Source of the DNA: Morella rubra
Lineage: Eukaryota; Streptophyta; Magnoliopsida; Fagales; Myricaceae
Direction: 5' to 3'
DNA: 64,000 nt
NCBI GenBank assembly: GCA_003952965.2
Contig: CM025856.1
Span: 4,928,517 to 4,992,516, forward strand
Shown: piece after piece, positions 44,901 to 57,100 of the stretch
Layout of the letters: each line of letters begins with the position of its first letter
Position numbering within the stretch: position 1 is the first letter of the stretch
Translations under genes and position numbers: made by a program
Notes under the pieces: model-generated
Database searches by the model: none
What the model was told of the DNA's origin: nothing
The model's input: the letters and a program-made list of their open reading frames with translations, nothing else

Positions 44901-46806
44901 GATGACGCAGCTTCAAGTTTTTCAGCCCTTGATTGCAATAAAGATAATTCTGATAGAAGTGTCTGCACTGTTAGTAATGCACTTGTCCGATCTGAGAATG
45001 CAGTGTGCACAGCTAACATTAGCCCTAGATATTCGTGAAGTGTATCCTACAATATAAACAAAATGAGACATCATGAGAACAGTGGAAAACTTGCTATAGA
45101 TCAAAGCAACTTTAAACGAAAAGGTTTTCAAGTAGTCATAACGTCATGGACAGGTTAGACAAGAAAATCACAAAAAGAAATCCAGTCCCCGTAGAATTGG
45201 CAAGCCTCCCAACAGAGAAACAAACAAGGCAAATTAAGCAGCTAGAGTTGTTCTACTTCAAAGGATAGGCTATGACTGTGAGAAAGGTTTTGCAGTGTAC
45301 CAAATGCTTGACAGTTTGAGCATTTAACTCCCGCTGGAATCTGCTGGCTTTGACAGCAGCAGTTGCGAAACCTTTCATGTCATTGGCCCGCACTCTTTGG
45401 GAGTTAAACATGGCCTCCTCATTCTCAAATTTCGTCAATTTGATAAAAGCTAGCCCTAATTCACCCATCGTCTCTCCCATATCTTGCTGAGCCTTGACAA
45501 GTGATTCAGCCTAAAATATTGTTCCACCATTAGAGAACAATCACAAACTCACTTACACATAAATAAATAATTCGAAGCATATATTGTTCTCTCAGATATT
45601 TTCGTGAAACATGCAACACTTCCATTCATTAATATCATGTCCTCCCAAAACATGCCAATTCTATAACATATATATAACCTGCTGAGAAGCATTGCTTAGT
45701 TGTTGCTCAAGATCATTAATCTTCTCTTTCTTTTCCAGAAACTCTTTATCTTCCTCTGCCACTGGCGGTCTCGACCCTCCCCAGTCATTGGCCATCGACT
45801 GCTTCAACTCCTTGAACAGCCTCAACAAGTCTCTTCCTCCTTTTGCGGGCTGCACCACCTCGTGGGGTGCCACCACCATGCTACTCTCCCCCAACAACTG
45901 CTTCGGCAGCTTCACCGCCCCGTCAAGCATCCTTGAGGCCACATCTGTCGTCGTTGGCAGTGGCAGTTTCCCCTGAACCTTCAAGAACACCTTCAGCTCG
46001 TCACTCCGCTTGATCACAGGGTGCGCCGCCAGTCTCCGCAGATACTTCTCCAATGCCACCCTCCTTTGCTCCACGAACTCCTGCTTCTGCATCACTTGGC
46101 TCTCTACCACGCTCTTGTCCGGCCGAGGCGGTATGAAGATCCCTCTGTATGACTCCGCCAACCGATCTGCCAATGTAACCACATCCCGGAACCGTCTACG
46201 GACACTGAATTCGGATCCTTCGAACTCCTGCAGGTTTGTTCTCGTCGTGATCAAGTATGTCACGTACACACCGCCGCCCGGCACTAGCGAATTCGACGCC
46301 TCCTGCTCTTTCTGGGGATTCGACACCGTGATTTTTATATTCTCCGAACTCCACGACGGAGAGGACGTCGACGACGATGGTGATCGCGAAAATCTGCCGG
46401 AATTATCCGAATTCCGGCTAGGGCTTTCAACGCCGTTGACGTCTCCGACGTTATCCCCGTCGAAGGGACTAAAAATGACGTCTGTGTACGAAGGAGGCTC
46501 GATGTAGGAGCTCTCCGGCTCGGCGTTAGGGTTTCGGAGATCCCGGTAGGGTGGGGGCGAGAGGAGAGGATCGGTGTCGGCTGGGGTCGCGCGGATGGAC
46601 GGCGAGAAAGGGTGATGCGTTTCGGAGATCATCGACGGCGAGAAAGGGTGGTGCGTTTCGGAGATCATCGACGACGAGAAGGCGCTTCGGTGATTTGAAT
46701 ATGACTTGCTGCCGTTCAACGGGTCGTCTAGCATGAGATTTTCCATCTCTTCTTTGGAGGCGAAGAGCTGGGCTTCTTCGAAACCTTCGTTCTGGGAGCC
46801 CATCAT
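41947..46806 (-). CDS. SNX2: Sorting nexin 2 (SNX2), PX-BAR protein
   Basis: SNX2 works with SNX1 and the retromer at endosomes in sorting to the vacuole. There are five exons with GT-AG borders: 46806-45679, 45510-45301, 45046-44786, 43232-43146 and 42027-41947, giving about 588 residues, the usual length. The N-terminus is disordered. The PX domain (about 155-280) has RRRFRDVVTLADRL, with phosphoinositide-binding Arg, and IFIPPRPDKSVVE. The BAR-like Vps5 domain (about 335-588) ends VWTKVAEETSGYTEESS. Exon 1 carries a tandem repeat of 12 residues (MISETHHPFSPS twice, 46610-46690). The 46806 ATG is directly followed by a second ATG (46803), so either may be used. Intron 3 (43233-44785) is the longest and contains no recognised gene. 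Confidence 0.95.
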
Positions 46807-47612
46807 TTCGTCGTACCACCGAGAAAAAAGAAACTCAAATCAAACTAAGCAAACCAAAACCACAAAAGCTGAGGCACTTATGGCGTTTGAGTTGCGTTGC
46901 GAGAAGCCATTAGATTGGGACTTCGGGAGAAGAGGCAACACGTGGTTCGGGGAAAGAGGATTACGTGGGCCGGGGGTTGAGAGTTGCACCCAGAGCCAAC
47001 CTAGCTGGAAGAAGATGGTGGAGCAAGGGGCGCAGCACGTGGTTTTGGACGCAGAGTAGCGAGAAAGAAGAAAGAGCTAAAGAAGAAAACGTTGGATGGG
47101 GGTTGTGGCCGGAATTTTTCGCTGGCAGTTCTGTTACCTGTAGGTCTTCGTAGGCCCTTTTTTTTTGGGGGGTTGGAAAAATTAGATAGGAACTGGGCTG
47201 TAAGCTTGTTCAGAAGAGTCAAGAGAGTGGAGTGCACGTATCTGTATTCTTTTTTTCTTTACCTGACAGGAAGGGTTCGTATAAACCCTTACCTTAAATT
47301 TTCAGATATACCATCTCAATATTATTTAATTCGTCAATCTAAAATTATGAATTAAAATGCTCTATAATTTGCTGTTGGATTAGGTCTTAAAATTAGAGAG
47401 AGACACACGCCAGAGATTTTGGGTAATTAAAATTTAGGATATAAAAGTTAATGAAAAAGTGAAAATAATTTTTGAAATTTGGAAAAAAAAAAAAATTTTA
47501 ATAAATATTATAATAAAAAGAATAATTTGATGAAGAGATATATTATTTTGTAGTTTCTCTAACTAAGCCTAAAATTTTAAAACTCAAACACCACTGGTCC
47601 CATAATACTTAC
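46807..47612. other. SNX2 5' region and spacer
   Basis: This contains the SNX2 promoter (minus strand). No recognised protein lies here. G-rich and T-rich stretches sit at 47155-47175. Short ORFs on both strands are unremarkable. Confidence 0.4.
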
Positions 47613-47792
47613 GGCATGTTTGGTCTCCCAATTATAGTAAAATTTTATTAAAATTTTGTGTTGGTGTTAAAAAAAAGTGTATTGAAATTGGTGAATGAGT
47701 GATAAAAGTAAAAATAAAATTTTAAAGTGTGTATTAGAATTGTGTTGTTATTAAAATTTTACTAAAATTTTGAAAAGCCAAATGCCATGTTA
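47613..47792. mobile_element. Small hAT-like MITE, about 180 bp
   Basis: It begins ggcatgtttggtctccc and ends ccaaatgccatg, which is an imperfect inverse. The AT-rich interior (taaaattttattaaaatttt) is itself palindromic. A related copy lies at 49518-49685 (tttggtcgtaaaattttact ... gataaacaaacac). Flanking duplications are unclear. Confidence 0.6.
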
Positions 47793-49517
47793 ATAAATAC
47801 TACCATCATTAACTGTTGTAATGCTCATTCCCAATTGGACAATAAAATTAAGACAATCCTAATCTAAATTTTCTTTTATTGAATTCAATTCTGCAATATT
47901 GTCACGCCCAGTGAGAGTTGACTATACCGGTCGCCCCCTTCTACACTTTTTATTCAGCAAAAAAAAAATGTACATTTGAATGCAAGAAAAATGCCAAAAT
48001 ATAATTTAGAGGATAATTGTAGCGAGTTGTAATTAAAGAGTAAAATGAAACTATGTTTTAATGAAGTGTTAATGTATTGTTTTTGAGTTTAAAACCGTTT
48101 GAGGCAAAATTTGTGATAGAATTGTAACATTTAGGAAAAATATTTAGATTTTGCCTTTTTTTTCTAAGCAATTTTACTTATTTGAACTACTACATTGGTG
48201 ATTTAGGATTAGGATCTTTTTCATATATTTCTATGAAATTTTATGTTCGAATTATAAAATGAGGTAAACCTTATTATAAGTTCATATTATCCAAAATTTT
48301 ATACAGACATTATTAAATAATATAACATCCACCTTTTAGATCTATCTCTCCTCGAATTACACGCGTAATTTAGTCAAAAAATTATAAAACATCTCATCCA
48401 AATTATATGATGGAGTTCTGAAAGAAAATTAGAGAAATAGGTGTCTAGTTGTCTTGTGCAGTACCTTAGAAGGCTCACCTCCCATTAATTCCCACAAGTT
48501 TCCTTCTGTTTTAAATTGATGCCCTACACGTGTTGAATTCCTTATATAACGGCTCTGAGGTTGCCCATCTAACTCCTCAATTTAACGCTGACAGAGTAAT
48601 GTAACGCGAACAAAATAGATTCAGACGCCGTAAAGAAATCATCCCTTCCCTTCCCTGCACCTGTCTTCTCTCTCATCTGCGCCCACGCAGCGACCATCTT
48701 CGCCTGCTTCACACTGGGTCCAAACCTTGGTTTGTTCACTTTTTCTGCTCCACAGCACGTGACGTGTATAAAAAATTTTAACAAAATTTTATCAAACACA
48801 AAAATTTTACTTTTATTTTTATCTTTCATTAATTTTAATACTATTTCTTTTAATACTAATATATAATTTAATTAAATTTTATAAAATTTTCACCTCCTAA
48901 AATATACTTATTATAAAATTATAAAATAATTTACCTTTATCAATTTATTCTTTTTTTTTTTTTTTTATTTTTTTATCAAATCTCATAAAATATCTTTATT
49001 TTTTTTTTTAATTTAAATAAAAAAAAAAAAAATTATAAAAAAATTATAAAAAATAAAAAAAAAAAAAAATATATAAAAAAATAAAGAAAAAAATAATTTT
49101 AATAATGACAAAATTTTAAATATTAAAATTTTAATTTGTAAAATATTAAACCCTCAAAATTTTTAACTCTCAAAATTTCACCCCGAAAACTCTATATCTG
49201 GATAAAAAGCTTCAATTGTAAAAATTGGCCGCCATTTTTTAAAGCGTGGGGTCTCCCGAAACTACTCCGCGCACGCCAACTTTATTCGCCTTCATTGCTC
49301 CAGAGCACGCGATTTGTGACATGTCAACATGGTGATGCGCCAGATACATCTGGCTTCTTTTCTTTGAATTTTGAGTTAATTTTCGGAAATATGGGATGAG
49401 GGAGGCGGAGACAAACTTCGAAGGAATAGGTTTCTTTACCGTGTCTGTCTCTGTTCTGTTAGCGCGTTAGATGTGGGAGTGAGATGGACAACGTCAGAAG
49501 ATAAGGAATTAATAGTG
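47793..49517. other. AT-rich spacer
   Basis: No gene is recognised. 48770-49170 has the MITE-like wording in opposite orientation (aattttaacaaaattttatcaaacac) and very long A and T runs around 48950-49080. The 86-codon ORF at 48569-48829 is not recognised. Confidence 0.4.
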
Positions 49518-49685
49518 TTTGGTCGTAAAATTTTACTAAAATTCTGCGTTGATGTTAAAAATGTTGATGCTATTAAAATTGATGTACGAGTGATAAAAAT
49601 AAAATTAAAATTTTAAAATATATTTATAAAGGTAAAATTTTATTAAAATTTTGTTAAAATTTTTGATAAACAAACACTATGTTAG
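49518..49685. mobile_element. Second copy of the small hAT-like MITE
   Basis: Inverted ends are gtgtttggtcgtaaaatttt and its counterpart near 49660-49682 (aattttt-gataaacaaacac). The interior matches 47640-47770 (gttgatgttaaa, gagtgataaaa-taaaa). Confidence 0.6.
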
Positions 49686-49751
49686 ACACGTGTATGGCAT
49701 TGATTTTATAACAAAAGGAAACTGATGGGAACTCACTGCTCTATATACCTT

Positions 49752-50755
49752 AGAACATTCTTAACAGGTTCTCTATTCTAACATTTTAGTTAGAATAGAG
49801 AACCAATTTAACAAAAAAGCCAAAAAATATCCTCTAAGAGCATTATTAGTAGCTTCTTCATATTTAGATCTCTACTTTAACCAAAAGTGCACTTCTCTAT
49901 TTTAACTACTAACTTTTAAAAAACGTCCCCAGCAGCTTCTCTATTTTAACCATCTACTTTTACTATTCTATTAAAATATTATTTTTCAAAGATTTCTCTA
50001 TTCTTTTTTTAACATTTATTTTTTTGAATGGAAGAGAGAGAAAAATGAAAGAGAAATTATATTATTATTTTAATATGAATAAGTGAACAGTGGTTATCTA
50101 AAAATAGATAACTACTGTTCACTTGTTAAATTTTTTTGTTAACTTTTGTTAAAATAATAAGCTGCAAAACACACATTTTTAACTATTTGGCTATATTAGT
50201 TCTCTATTCTAGCCAAAAAGTTAGAATAGAGAACCTGCTAATAATGCTCTTACAGCTTGTCTATTCTAACAATTTTTAACAAAAAAATTAACATGTGAAC
50301 AGTGGTTCTCTATTTTTAGAGAAGCACTATTCACTTCACTGTTTTTTTTTTTCTTTTCTTTCTTTCTTTTTTCTTTTCTTCTCTCACTCTCTCTCTCTTC
50401 TTTTTTCTTTTTCTTTTCTTCTCTCACATTTCTCCTCTCTTTCTCTTTTCTTTTCTTCCTCCAGCTCTCCCTCTGTCTCTTTTTTTTTCCTCTTTTCTTC
50501 CTCTCAGCTCTCACGTTCTCCCTCTCTTTTTTTTCTTTTTCTTTTCTTCCTCCCAAACCCTTTAAAACAAATATTCAAGAATATAAATATATAAAAAGAA
50601 TAAATATAATTTGAAAAGTAATATTTAAATAAAATAATTAAAATAGATAAGTTGTTTTGAGTATTTTTAAAAAGTTGATAGTTAAAATAGAGAAGTGGGC
50701 TTTTTGGTTAAAGTAGAGAGCCAAATTTGAATAAGCTGCTATAAATGCTCTTAAT
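49752..50755. repeat. Nested MITE cluster, 'ttctctattctaac' family
   Basis: One copy runs 49835-50252. It has inverted ends taagagcattattagtag and its reverse ctaataatgctctta at the right. It seems to sit inside another copy whose left part is 49752-49834 and whose right part is 50253-50755, ending ctataaatgctctta. A strong hairpin (aagtgaacagtggttatcta / tagataactactgttcactt) lies at 50082-50126. The outer copy contains a 200-bp pyrimidine-rich tract (50335-50550). This element kind is non-coding and non-autonomous. Confidence 0.7.
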
Positions 50756-51734
50756 AGCTAGATTCTTGCTCAACTTATACAAATCAGAAAAAATAATCTC
50801 AATGTTAAATTCTCTAATTGATTATTTTCAAATAATCTCATAAATTTTAACTCATTATGATTCAATTTCATAAATTATACTTCTCATTACGATTTAATAT
50901 CTCAATCAATTGAAGCCATTATATTGAACGATTTTGTTCTCACTTAACGAACACGTGACCTTCTCTTACGTGAAAATAGAAATTTAATTTCGTTTAAGTC
51001 CTCTCAATCTTCTACAATATTTATAGCAATTCGCAGACCCAATAAATAATATTACGTAGATGATTTTATTTTGTTAAAAAATAAAAAGATGACTCGCTTA
51101 GAATCGAGCTAATTAAATTTATTTTTTCAAGTAATGACAATGTCACATGTCGTTCACGTAAGACCGAAAACCGTTGGACATAACAACTCTAACAGGTTAA
51201 TCACATCACAGTGGGAATAATAGTTTGTGGGAATGAGTTGTAACGAGTTTAAATTTGTAGAAATATTTGAAAATCGAGTGGTAATCGATAGAAAAAATTG
51301 TAATTTACACTAATTTAACAGTTTGGGAGCATATGACACTTGGGAGAGGTAGATTAAGGTAGAGCTATTTATTTTCTTCTAAACTTTACTAGTTTTATCA
51401 ATCTTTTTGCATTAGATTTGTTCATAATTTATATGCTTAATTACCACACATGTAGTATTAACTTCTAACATAATTTTAAACATGCTAGTATTTATAGTCC
51501 ATTTGTTAGAATTATAGGTCTTCCCTTCCATCAAATGTTAGCCCATTAATAAAGCCAAGGTCCGAAATAAGCTATTTGACTCCGACAATGGACATTCTGA
51601 CCTGATATTTGGGATTCATTTGTCTAAAAAATTGTCCATAGAGACCAATATGTTCAAAATTATATCCCAGGGACAATTTGTTAAAAGTAAATACCATAAA
51701 AACAAATAATTAAGTCTAATTTGTACTATATTAC
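50756..51734. other. AT-rich spacer
   Basis: Nothing recognisable was seen. Short ORFs have no recognised content. Confidence 0.5.
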
Positions 51735-52090
51735 TAGGCCTGATCACGGGTACCGATGGTGTGCATCGTGCACAGGCGCCCAGCGGCATCGGTGACGGTG
51801 ACGGTGAGCAAAAACCTCTCTTAACTAATTTTGCCAGTGGCAGTGAAACCACTCACCATTGGGCGATTTCACTACTTCATCGTTTTTTTTTTTTTTTTAA
51901 TATTTACATCAAAACGGCGTCGTTTTGTTTAGTGATGTTAAAATATAATCTAATCCTATCTACCTCCTCTTTCTCCTTCAGTTTTCTCAATCCCTCTCAT
52001 TCAACTCTCTATCGCTCTCCTTCAGCCGCACCCCCCTTTGCAGCAAGCAACGACTATAAGGCAATTTAGCTATTTCTTCCTTTCTACAAC

Positions 52091-52129
<39 letters not shown>

Positions 52130-52475
52130 GTTTTGTTGCGATTTGATATTATATTTGCGATTGAGTTGCAATTTAGGGTTTGTGGAAATTTTTTGTTTAG
52201 GTTTTTTTTTTTTTGCAAATTTGGGGTTGACGTTTTGAAAGCTTTTGCGATTTGGTTGATATTTAGCCACTGATTTGCTCTATTGTGATTTTTGTGATCT
52301 CCGTTGTAGGTGGTGATAACCGCTACCGCTACCGCTACACCGTAGAAACTGCTACCTTTAGGAGCTGGTTTCCTCCCTTAACGGTGGCAGGGGTGGTGTC
52401 CATTTTTGGACAACCGCCCATAGCGATGGCAGTGGAGGGCATAACCGTTGCCACCATCGATTGTGCATGACCCTA
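51735..52475. mobile_element. hAT-like non-autonomous element, 741 bp, with leader-like interior
   Basis: The left end taggcctgatcacgggtacc and the inverted right end tagggtcatgcacaatcga share the plant hAT pattern TAGGG-TG-NCAC. Flanking 8-mers tatattac and tatattat match at 7 of 8. The middle contains a long (CT)n tract (52090-52128), then ttagggtttgtgg. This looks like the leader of a plant gene, so the element may have captured host promoter or leader sequence. The short ORFs (51761-52069, 52285-52470) have no recognised content. Confidence 0.7.
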
Positions 52476-53353
52476 TATATTATTATGGTCTTGGTTGTCT
52501 AATGAAAACATTGAGGGAAAGGGATTGTCATTAGAATAATAAAATATTTAAAATTTATCAGATGATACATTAATGGATGAAAATACAATAGATCATTAAC
52601 TTAGAGAACTTAGAGACTTCTAAGAAGCCATAAAATGTGCGACAGTAAATTTGAATTATCTAATAAAATAAGAAGCAAAAAAACCATAGTATGTATTTAT
52701 CATCGGAAAATAAAAAGATAGTAATCAAACCTTTTGTTTTCCTTTGTCTTTAAGCCCACTCCGATCATAGATTCTTGTATGTGTCCAAGTTTTTTTACTT
52801 CCCTTTTTATTTTGTGTCTTTTGTGCAATATCTATGGTTTTTTTTTTTTTTACAAATTTTTCATTTTAGAAATATAAAAGCCACATCACTGTGTCCCCCC
52901 AGTCAAATCACGCTTATATGTTTTGTGTATCAGTAGAGATCGACGGTGTTAGTTTTTTTTTTGGAAACAAAAAGCACTAAACAACTAAGAACAGAATCAT
53001 GGGGAGACCAATTTTGGCTGCAAGAGCTTCCCCTTCCACAGGAGAGCCAACATCGATTTTACTTAGTAATGCAAGTCTATTAAAACCAAGCCTATCATAA
53101 GGCAACAATCTCTTTTAATATGTTTAGTTGCCTCAATTGCGTGGTATTAAAAAGTTACAAACAAGTACATAAAAAAAAATATATACAAATAATTCTCAGA
53201 GGTCGATATTTCGTTAAAAATAGGCCCACTGAATCTAAAGAAGAAAGACTGGGAATAAGGAGGGCGACCCTCCCCCAACGCATGTATGTATTGGTAATTT
53301 TAAGTGCAATATGTCTAGTTTAGTAGTTTGTAATGTAAATCATAAAAATAAAA
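52476..53353. other. Spacer with a possible LINE RNase H remnant
   Basis: On the minus strand, 53070-52985 reads IDVGSPVEGEALAAKIGLP, which resembles the RNase H-like (RVT_3) segment at the end of plant LINE ORF2. Only about 30 residues support it. The rest is AT-rich. Confidence 0.3.
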
Positions 53354-53575
53354 GGATAAATACAACATTTGTCTTTGTAGTTAACTTCAAAATCAAATAA
53401 GTTCTTAAACTTTAAAACACATAAAATTAGTTCCTGAGATTTAAAATCATTCATATTTGAAGAGTCCCAAAATGACTAAAGTCATGATCTTCAAGAATTG
53501 ATTTTATATGTTTTAAAGTTTAAGGACTAATTTGATTTTAGAGTAAACCACAAGGACGAATGTTGTATTTATCTC
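53354..53575. mobile_element. MITE with about 75-bp inverted ends
   Basis: The first 75 bp (ggataaatacaacatttgtc onwards) pair with the last 75 bp inverted (gagataaatacaacattcgtc). The arms are about 85 percent alike by eye, and the whole is about 222 bp. Arms contain aaactttaaaaca. The target duplication is unclear because the flanks are A-rich. Long arms favour a Mutator-type or foldback MITE. Confidence 0.75.
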
Positions 53576-54194
53576 TAAAATGAATTATAATTAAAATGCT
53601 CAAATTGTAATTTTTTTTCTAATCTTAATTATAAAACACGCATAGCATATGAGAGATATAAAGTATTTAAAACCTTATAGTTTGTCATAATCGAATACAC
53701 GAACTCTAACTTGTTTCAAAAAGGCTTTAACGAGTATCATGCAGATTAGTATTTTCTATTGCTAACCAAAATAATTGTTAGAACTATATACTAATTAGAT
53801 TGCAAAAAAAAATAAAACCATATACTAATTAGGCTCCACGGAAGGGAAAAAAAAAACAGAAGAAGAAGGAAACACGAATTAACGAATTAACCTGCGAACG
53901 GGGATCGAGTTAATTTGTTCAGGTGTACGATTGTTCCAGCCAGCGTCTCCACTATAACTACTTCCAAACACTCAGTAGTCAGTTGGGCGTGTTTTCGAGT
54001 TCCTTCTCTGTATTTGTTTTTTGTTTTTTTTTTGTAGGCAACTCGGATTTAGGTTTTCCCAAACCCTCTAAAGTTTCTAACTTCCCCGTTCTGTTACTCA
54101 TATCTTTCGTCACGGAAGAGCCACCGAGTATCACAGAAAGCCGAAGAGAGAGACAGAGAGAGTACCACCATTCGTGATCTGGAACCCTCACTCA
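53576..54194 (+). promoter_or_regulatory. NAA25 upstream region and leader
   Basis: The stretch is AT-rich up to about 53870, then becomes richer in GC. The leader just before the ATG has a GA-rich run (gccgaagagagagacagagagag, 54135 onwards in part). No TATA box is obvious at a fixed distance. No other gene is seen. Confidence 0.4.
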
Positions 54195-57100
54195 ATGGCG
54201 TCCAAGTTCGGCATGGCCGGTGGAATACCGGAGCGACGTGTCCGGCCCGTTTGGGACGCTATCGATTCGCGGCAGTTCAAGAACGCTCTGAAGCACTCCA
54301 CTTCGCTCCTCGCCAAATATCCCAACTCACCCTACGCTCTTGTAAGATCACGTTCGCTGCTGTCTTCACCTTCTGTCTTTTCTTCTTCTAAACTATAAGC
54401 ATCTTTTAGCCTTTGCCAGCATTTTTTTTTCTCAAGAGCTAAACAGAGCTTATGGAGTATCAGGCTATCGTATCTGGGGCCCTGAGGGGTCTATCTGCCT
54501 TCCTTCCTTCCTCTCTTCCTATACATGTCTGTGTGCGCGTGCCTCATGCAAGCTGCAATATTTTAATTATCTTTGAAATGCATTGAAGTTGATTAGCAAT
54601 GCGGATCAGCCTGTGAAAGATATCAAAGAAGAGGTCGAGGCCAACCTCATTATGTTCTCAATGGCTGGTCGCCTAAATTCCTTTTTGCCTTTGGGTTCGT
54701 AATAATAATTAACGTTTGAGTTTATTTTCACCGGCTTGATCACTGGTGCTCTTCATTTCATTAAATAGCGGACTAAGTCTGCGTTTCAGTGTCGAAGACA
54801 CCTTCCCCAGTTTGATTAGCGATACTCTATAGTTGCATTTAGAGTTTCTTGCTCTGAGGTTAAGGTCAAGTCTGTGTTTCAATATCGAAGATACTGTATT
54901 TATTGGTAAAATTTCATCCATATTCGACTCAAATACTTAAATTCCTTTTGGCAATGGATGGTTGCATGGACAGTGGCGTGAACAGAGTAAAAATTTGAAT
55001 TTTTAATTTGATGGAGATCAGTAAGTATATGGATACCGAGACCTTAATTTTTTAACGCTGCCATTAGTACATTTGGATTGCTTTATTGGTAACTGTTTTC
55101 AGGAGAACCACAATGATTGAATGCCATTAACAGAAATGTTATTTGCCTTGAGATTTTGTGCAGGCACTTAAAGCTCTCATTTTAGAAAGGATGGGGAAAC
55201 CTGAGGAAGCTCTATCTGTTTGCTTAAGTGCCAAAGAGCTGTTATATAAGAACGACTCCTTTTTTATGGATGATCTCACTCTCAGCACGCTCCAGATTGT
55301 CTTCCATCGACTTGATCACTGTCAGTATTCTCTCTTTTAATGTTTAGAGGTAGCGTGTCTACACGTGTGTGATTCCTCGATGTATCTCATACTTCCTTGT
55401 GCAATCAGTGGATTTGGCTCGAAGCTGTTATGAATATGCTTGTGGGAAATTTCCAAGCAATTTGGAATTAATGATGGGGCTTTTCAACTGCTATGTTCGT
55501 GAATACTCTTTTGTGAAGCAGCAACAGGTTGGTTTTTTAAACATCTACTTTGTTTTCGAATACTTATTGCTGTGCTGTGGCATTTGTTTACGCATACTCG
55601 TGGAACAATTAGATTGGAACTTTGCTTATTGTTGTCTTATCTTCTGGCAGACAGCTATCAAAATGTATAAGCTTGTAGGTGAAGAAAGATTTTTGCTCTG
55701 GGCGGTGTGTAGTATTCAATTACAGGTTCTGCCAGCTCTCTCTTGTTGTTTGTTGTCCAATAATTGGGCTTGTTTTCAAGTTATGCTAGCAATAACTTCA
55801 GGGACCGGCCATTGATACAGGGACTATATAGTACTCTAATATTGCAACCTATCTTCTTTGCCAAAAAGCTGGGAAAAATATGGCAAGAGCAAAATTAATT
55901 TGCTAGGTTAAATCTTCTTTATACCTAGGACCTTGTTTGCTATTTACCAATTCTATAGGTTCTGTTTTTCTCGTAGGTGTTTTGCGATAACGGGGGAGAG
56001 AAATTACTACTGTTAGCCGAAGGTTTACTCAAGAAGCACATTGCAGCCCATAGCTTGCATGAGCCTGAAGGTACACTTAAAACCTTTCCTTCCCAATTTA
56101 TGTTGGACAACAATTGATAGGCCTGAATGGTTGAGTACCTTATCAAATGTTTGGAATCTGTCGCAGCTCTTATTGTCTATATTTCCATACTGGAGCAGCA
56201 AGCAAAGTATGGTGATGCTCTAGAAATTCTCTCCGGGAATTTGGGATCACTGTTAATGATTGAAGTTGATAAGCTGCGCATACAGGTATTTTCTTAAGCT
56301 TTATAAACTCTGCCCATAAATGTTTAAATGTACATACTGACATTTGTCCTTCTAGTTGTGTACTTCTGTATGTTTCCGTTCTTCTTTGGGGGATGAGGGT
56401 AAGAAGCAGAACTTCATTGACGGTGTCGGGAAGTAGGGTGTGAACATGGATGGACAATATGTCCTTAAGCTAGGCTAAAGTGAGTGAAGGATTACAAACT
56501 GAACAGTACTTTAAAATGTCTGAAACATGAGCTATGTAAGGGTAGATGTGCTCTATTAACTACTTGATAATTCAGAAGAGAATGTGAAATGTCATCCTTG
56601 TGTTTGTGGGCTTATGTGGATTTTGATAGTTGTTTAATACTCGTTTGCTTTACTTATCAACTTGTGCACTTTCACTTTAAGTTGACAGGGGAGGCTTCTT
56701 GCTCGGGCAGGTGACTTCTCTGCAGCTGCCAGTATATTTCAGAAGATCCTAGAATTGAGGTATGCGTACGAAAACTTACATGATCCCAAAAATGATACTC
56801 TAAGCTGTTCAAGGGCTATTAGATGGAAGGATCTTTGCAGGAGTATGTGATTTAGTGGCATATATACCTAAATTACGGTTTAACGCTGGCAGGCTAGGCA
56901 TAAAATTTCACTTAGAGTCTCTTTATGGCTTGTTTGAAATTTTATGCCCATAAATTGGAATATCTAGGAGTTATTTCTTTTGTAAGAATTGCTAAAGTAA
57001 AAGGATAGAAACAAGTATTCTAAAACTTGATTTGATGCTCCTGGTGCATGGGTCTTTTTCTTCAGGCTAATGATCTGCCCTTGAATTTCAGTCCATTGTA

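Noticed and set aside
50266-50594. ORFs rich in K/E/R or S/F in the 50.3-50.6 kb region
   Set aside because: They are translations of a pyrimidine-rich low-complexity tract inside a MITE.
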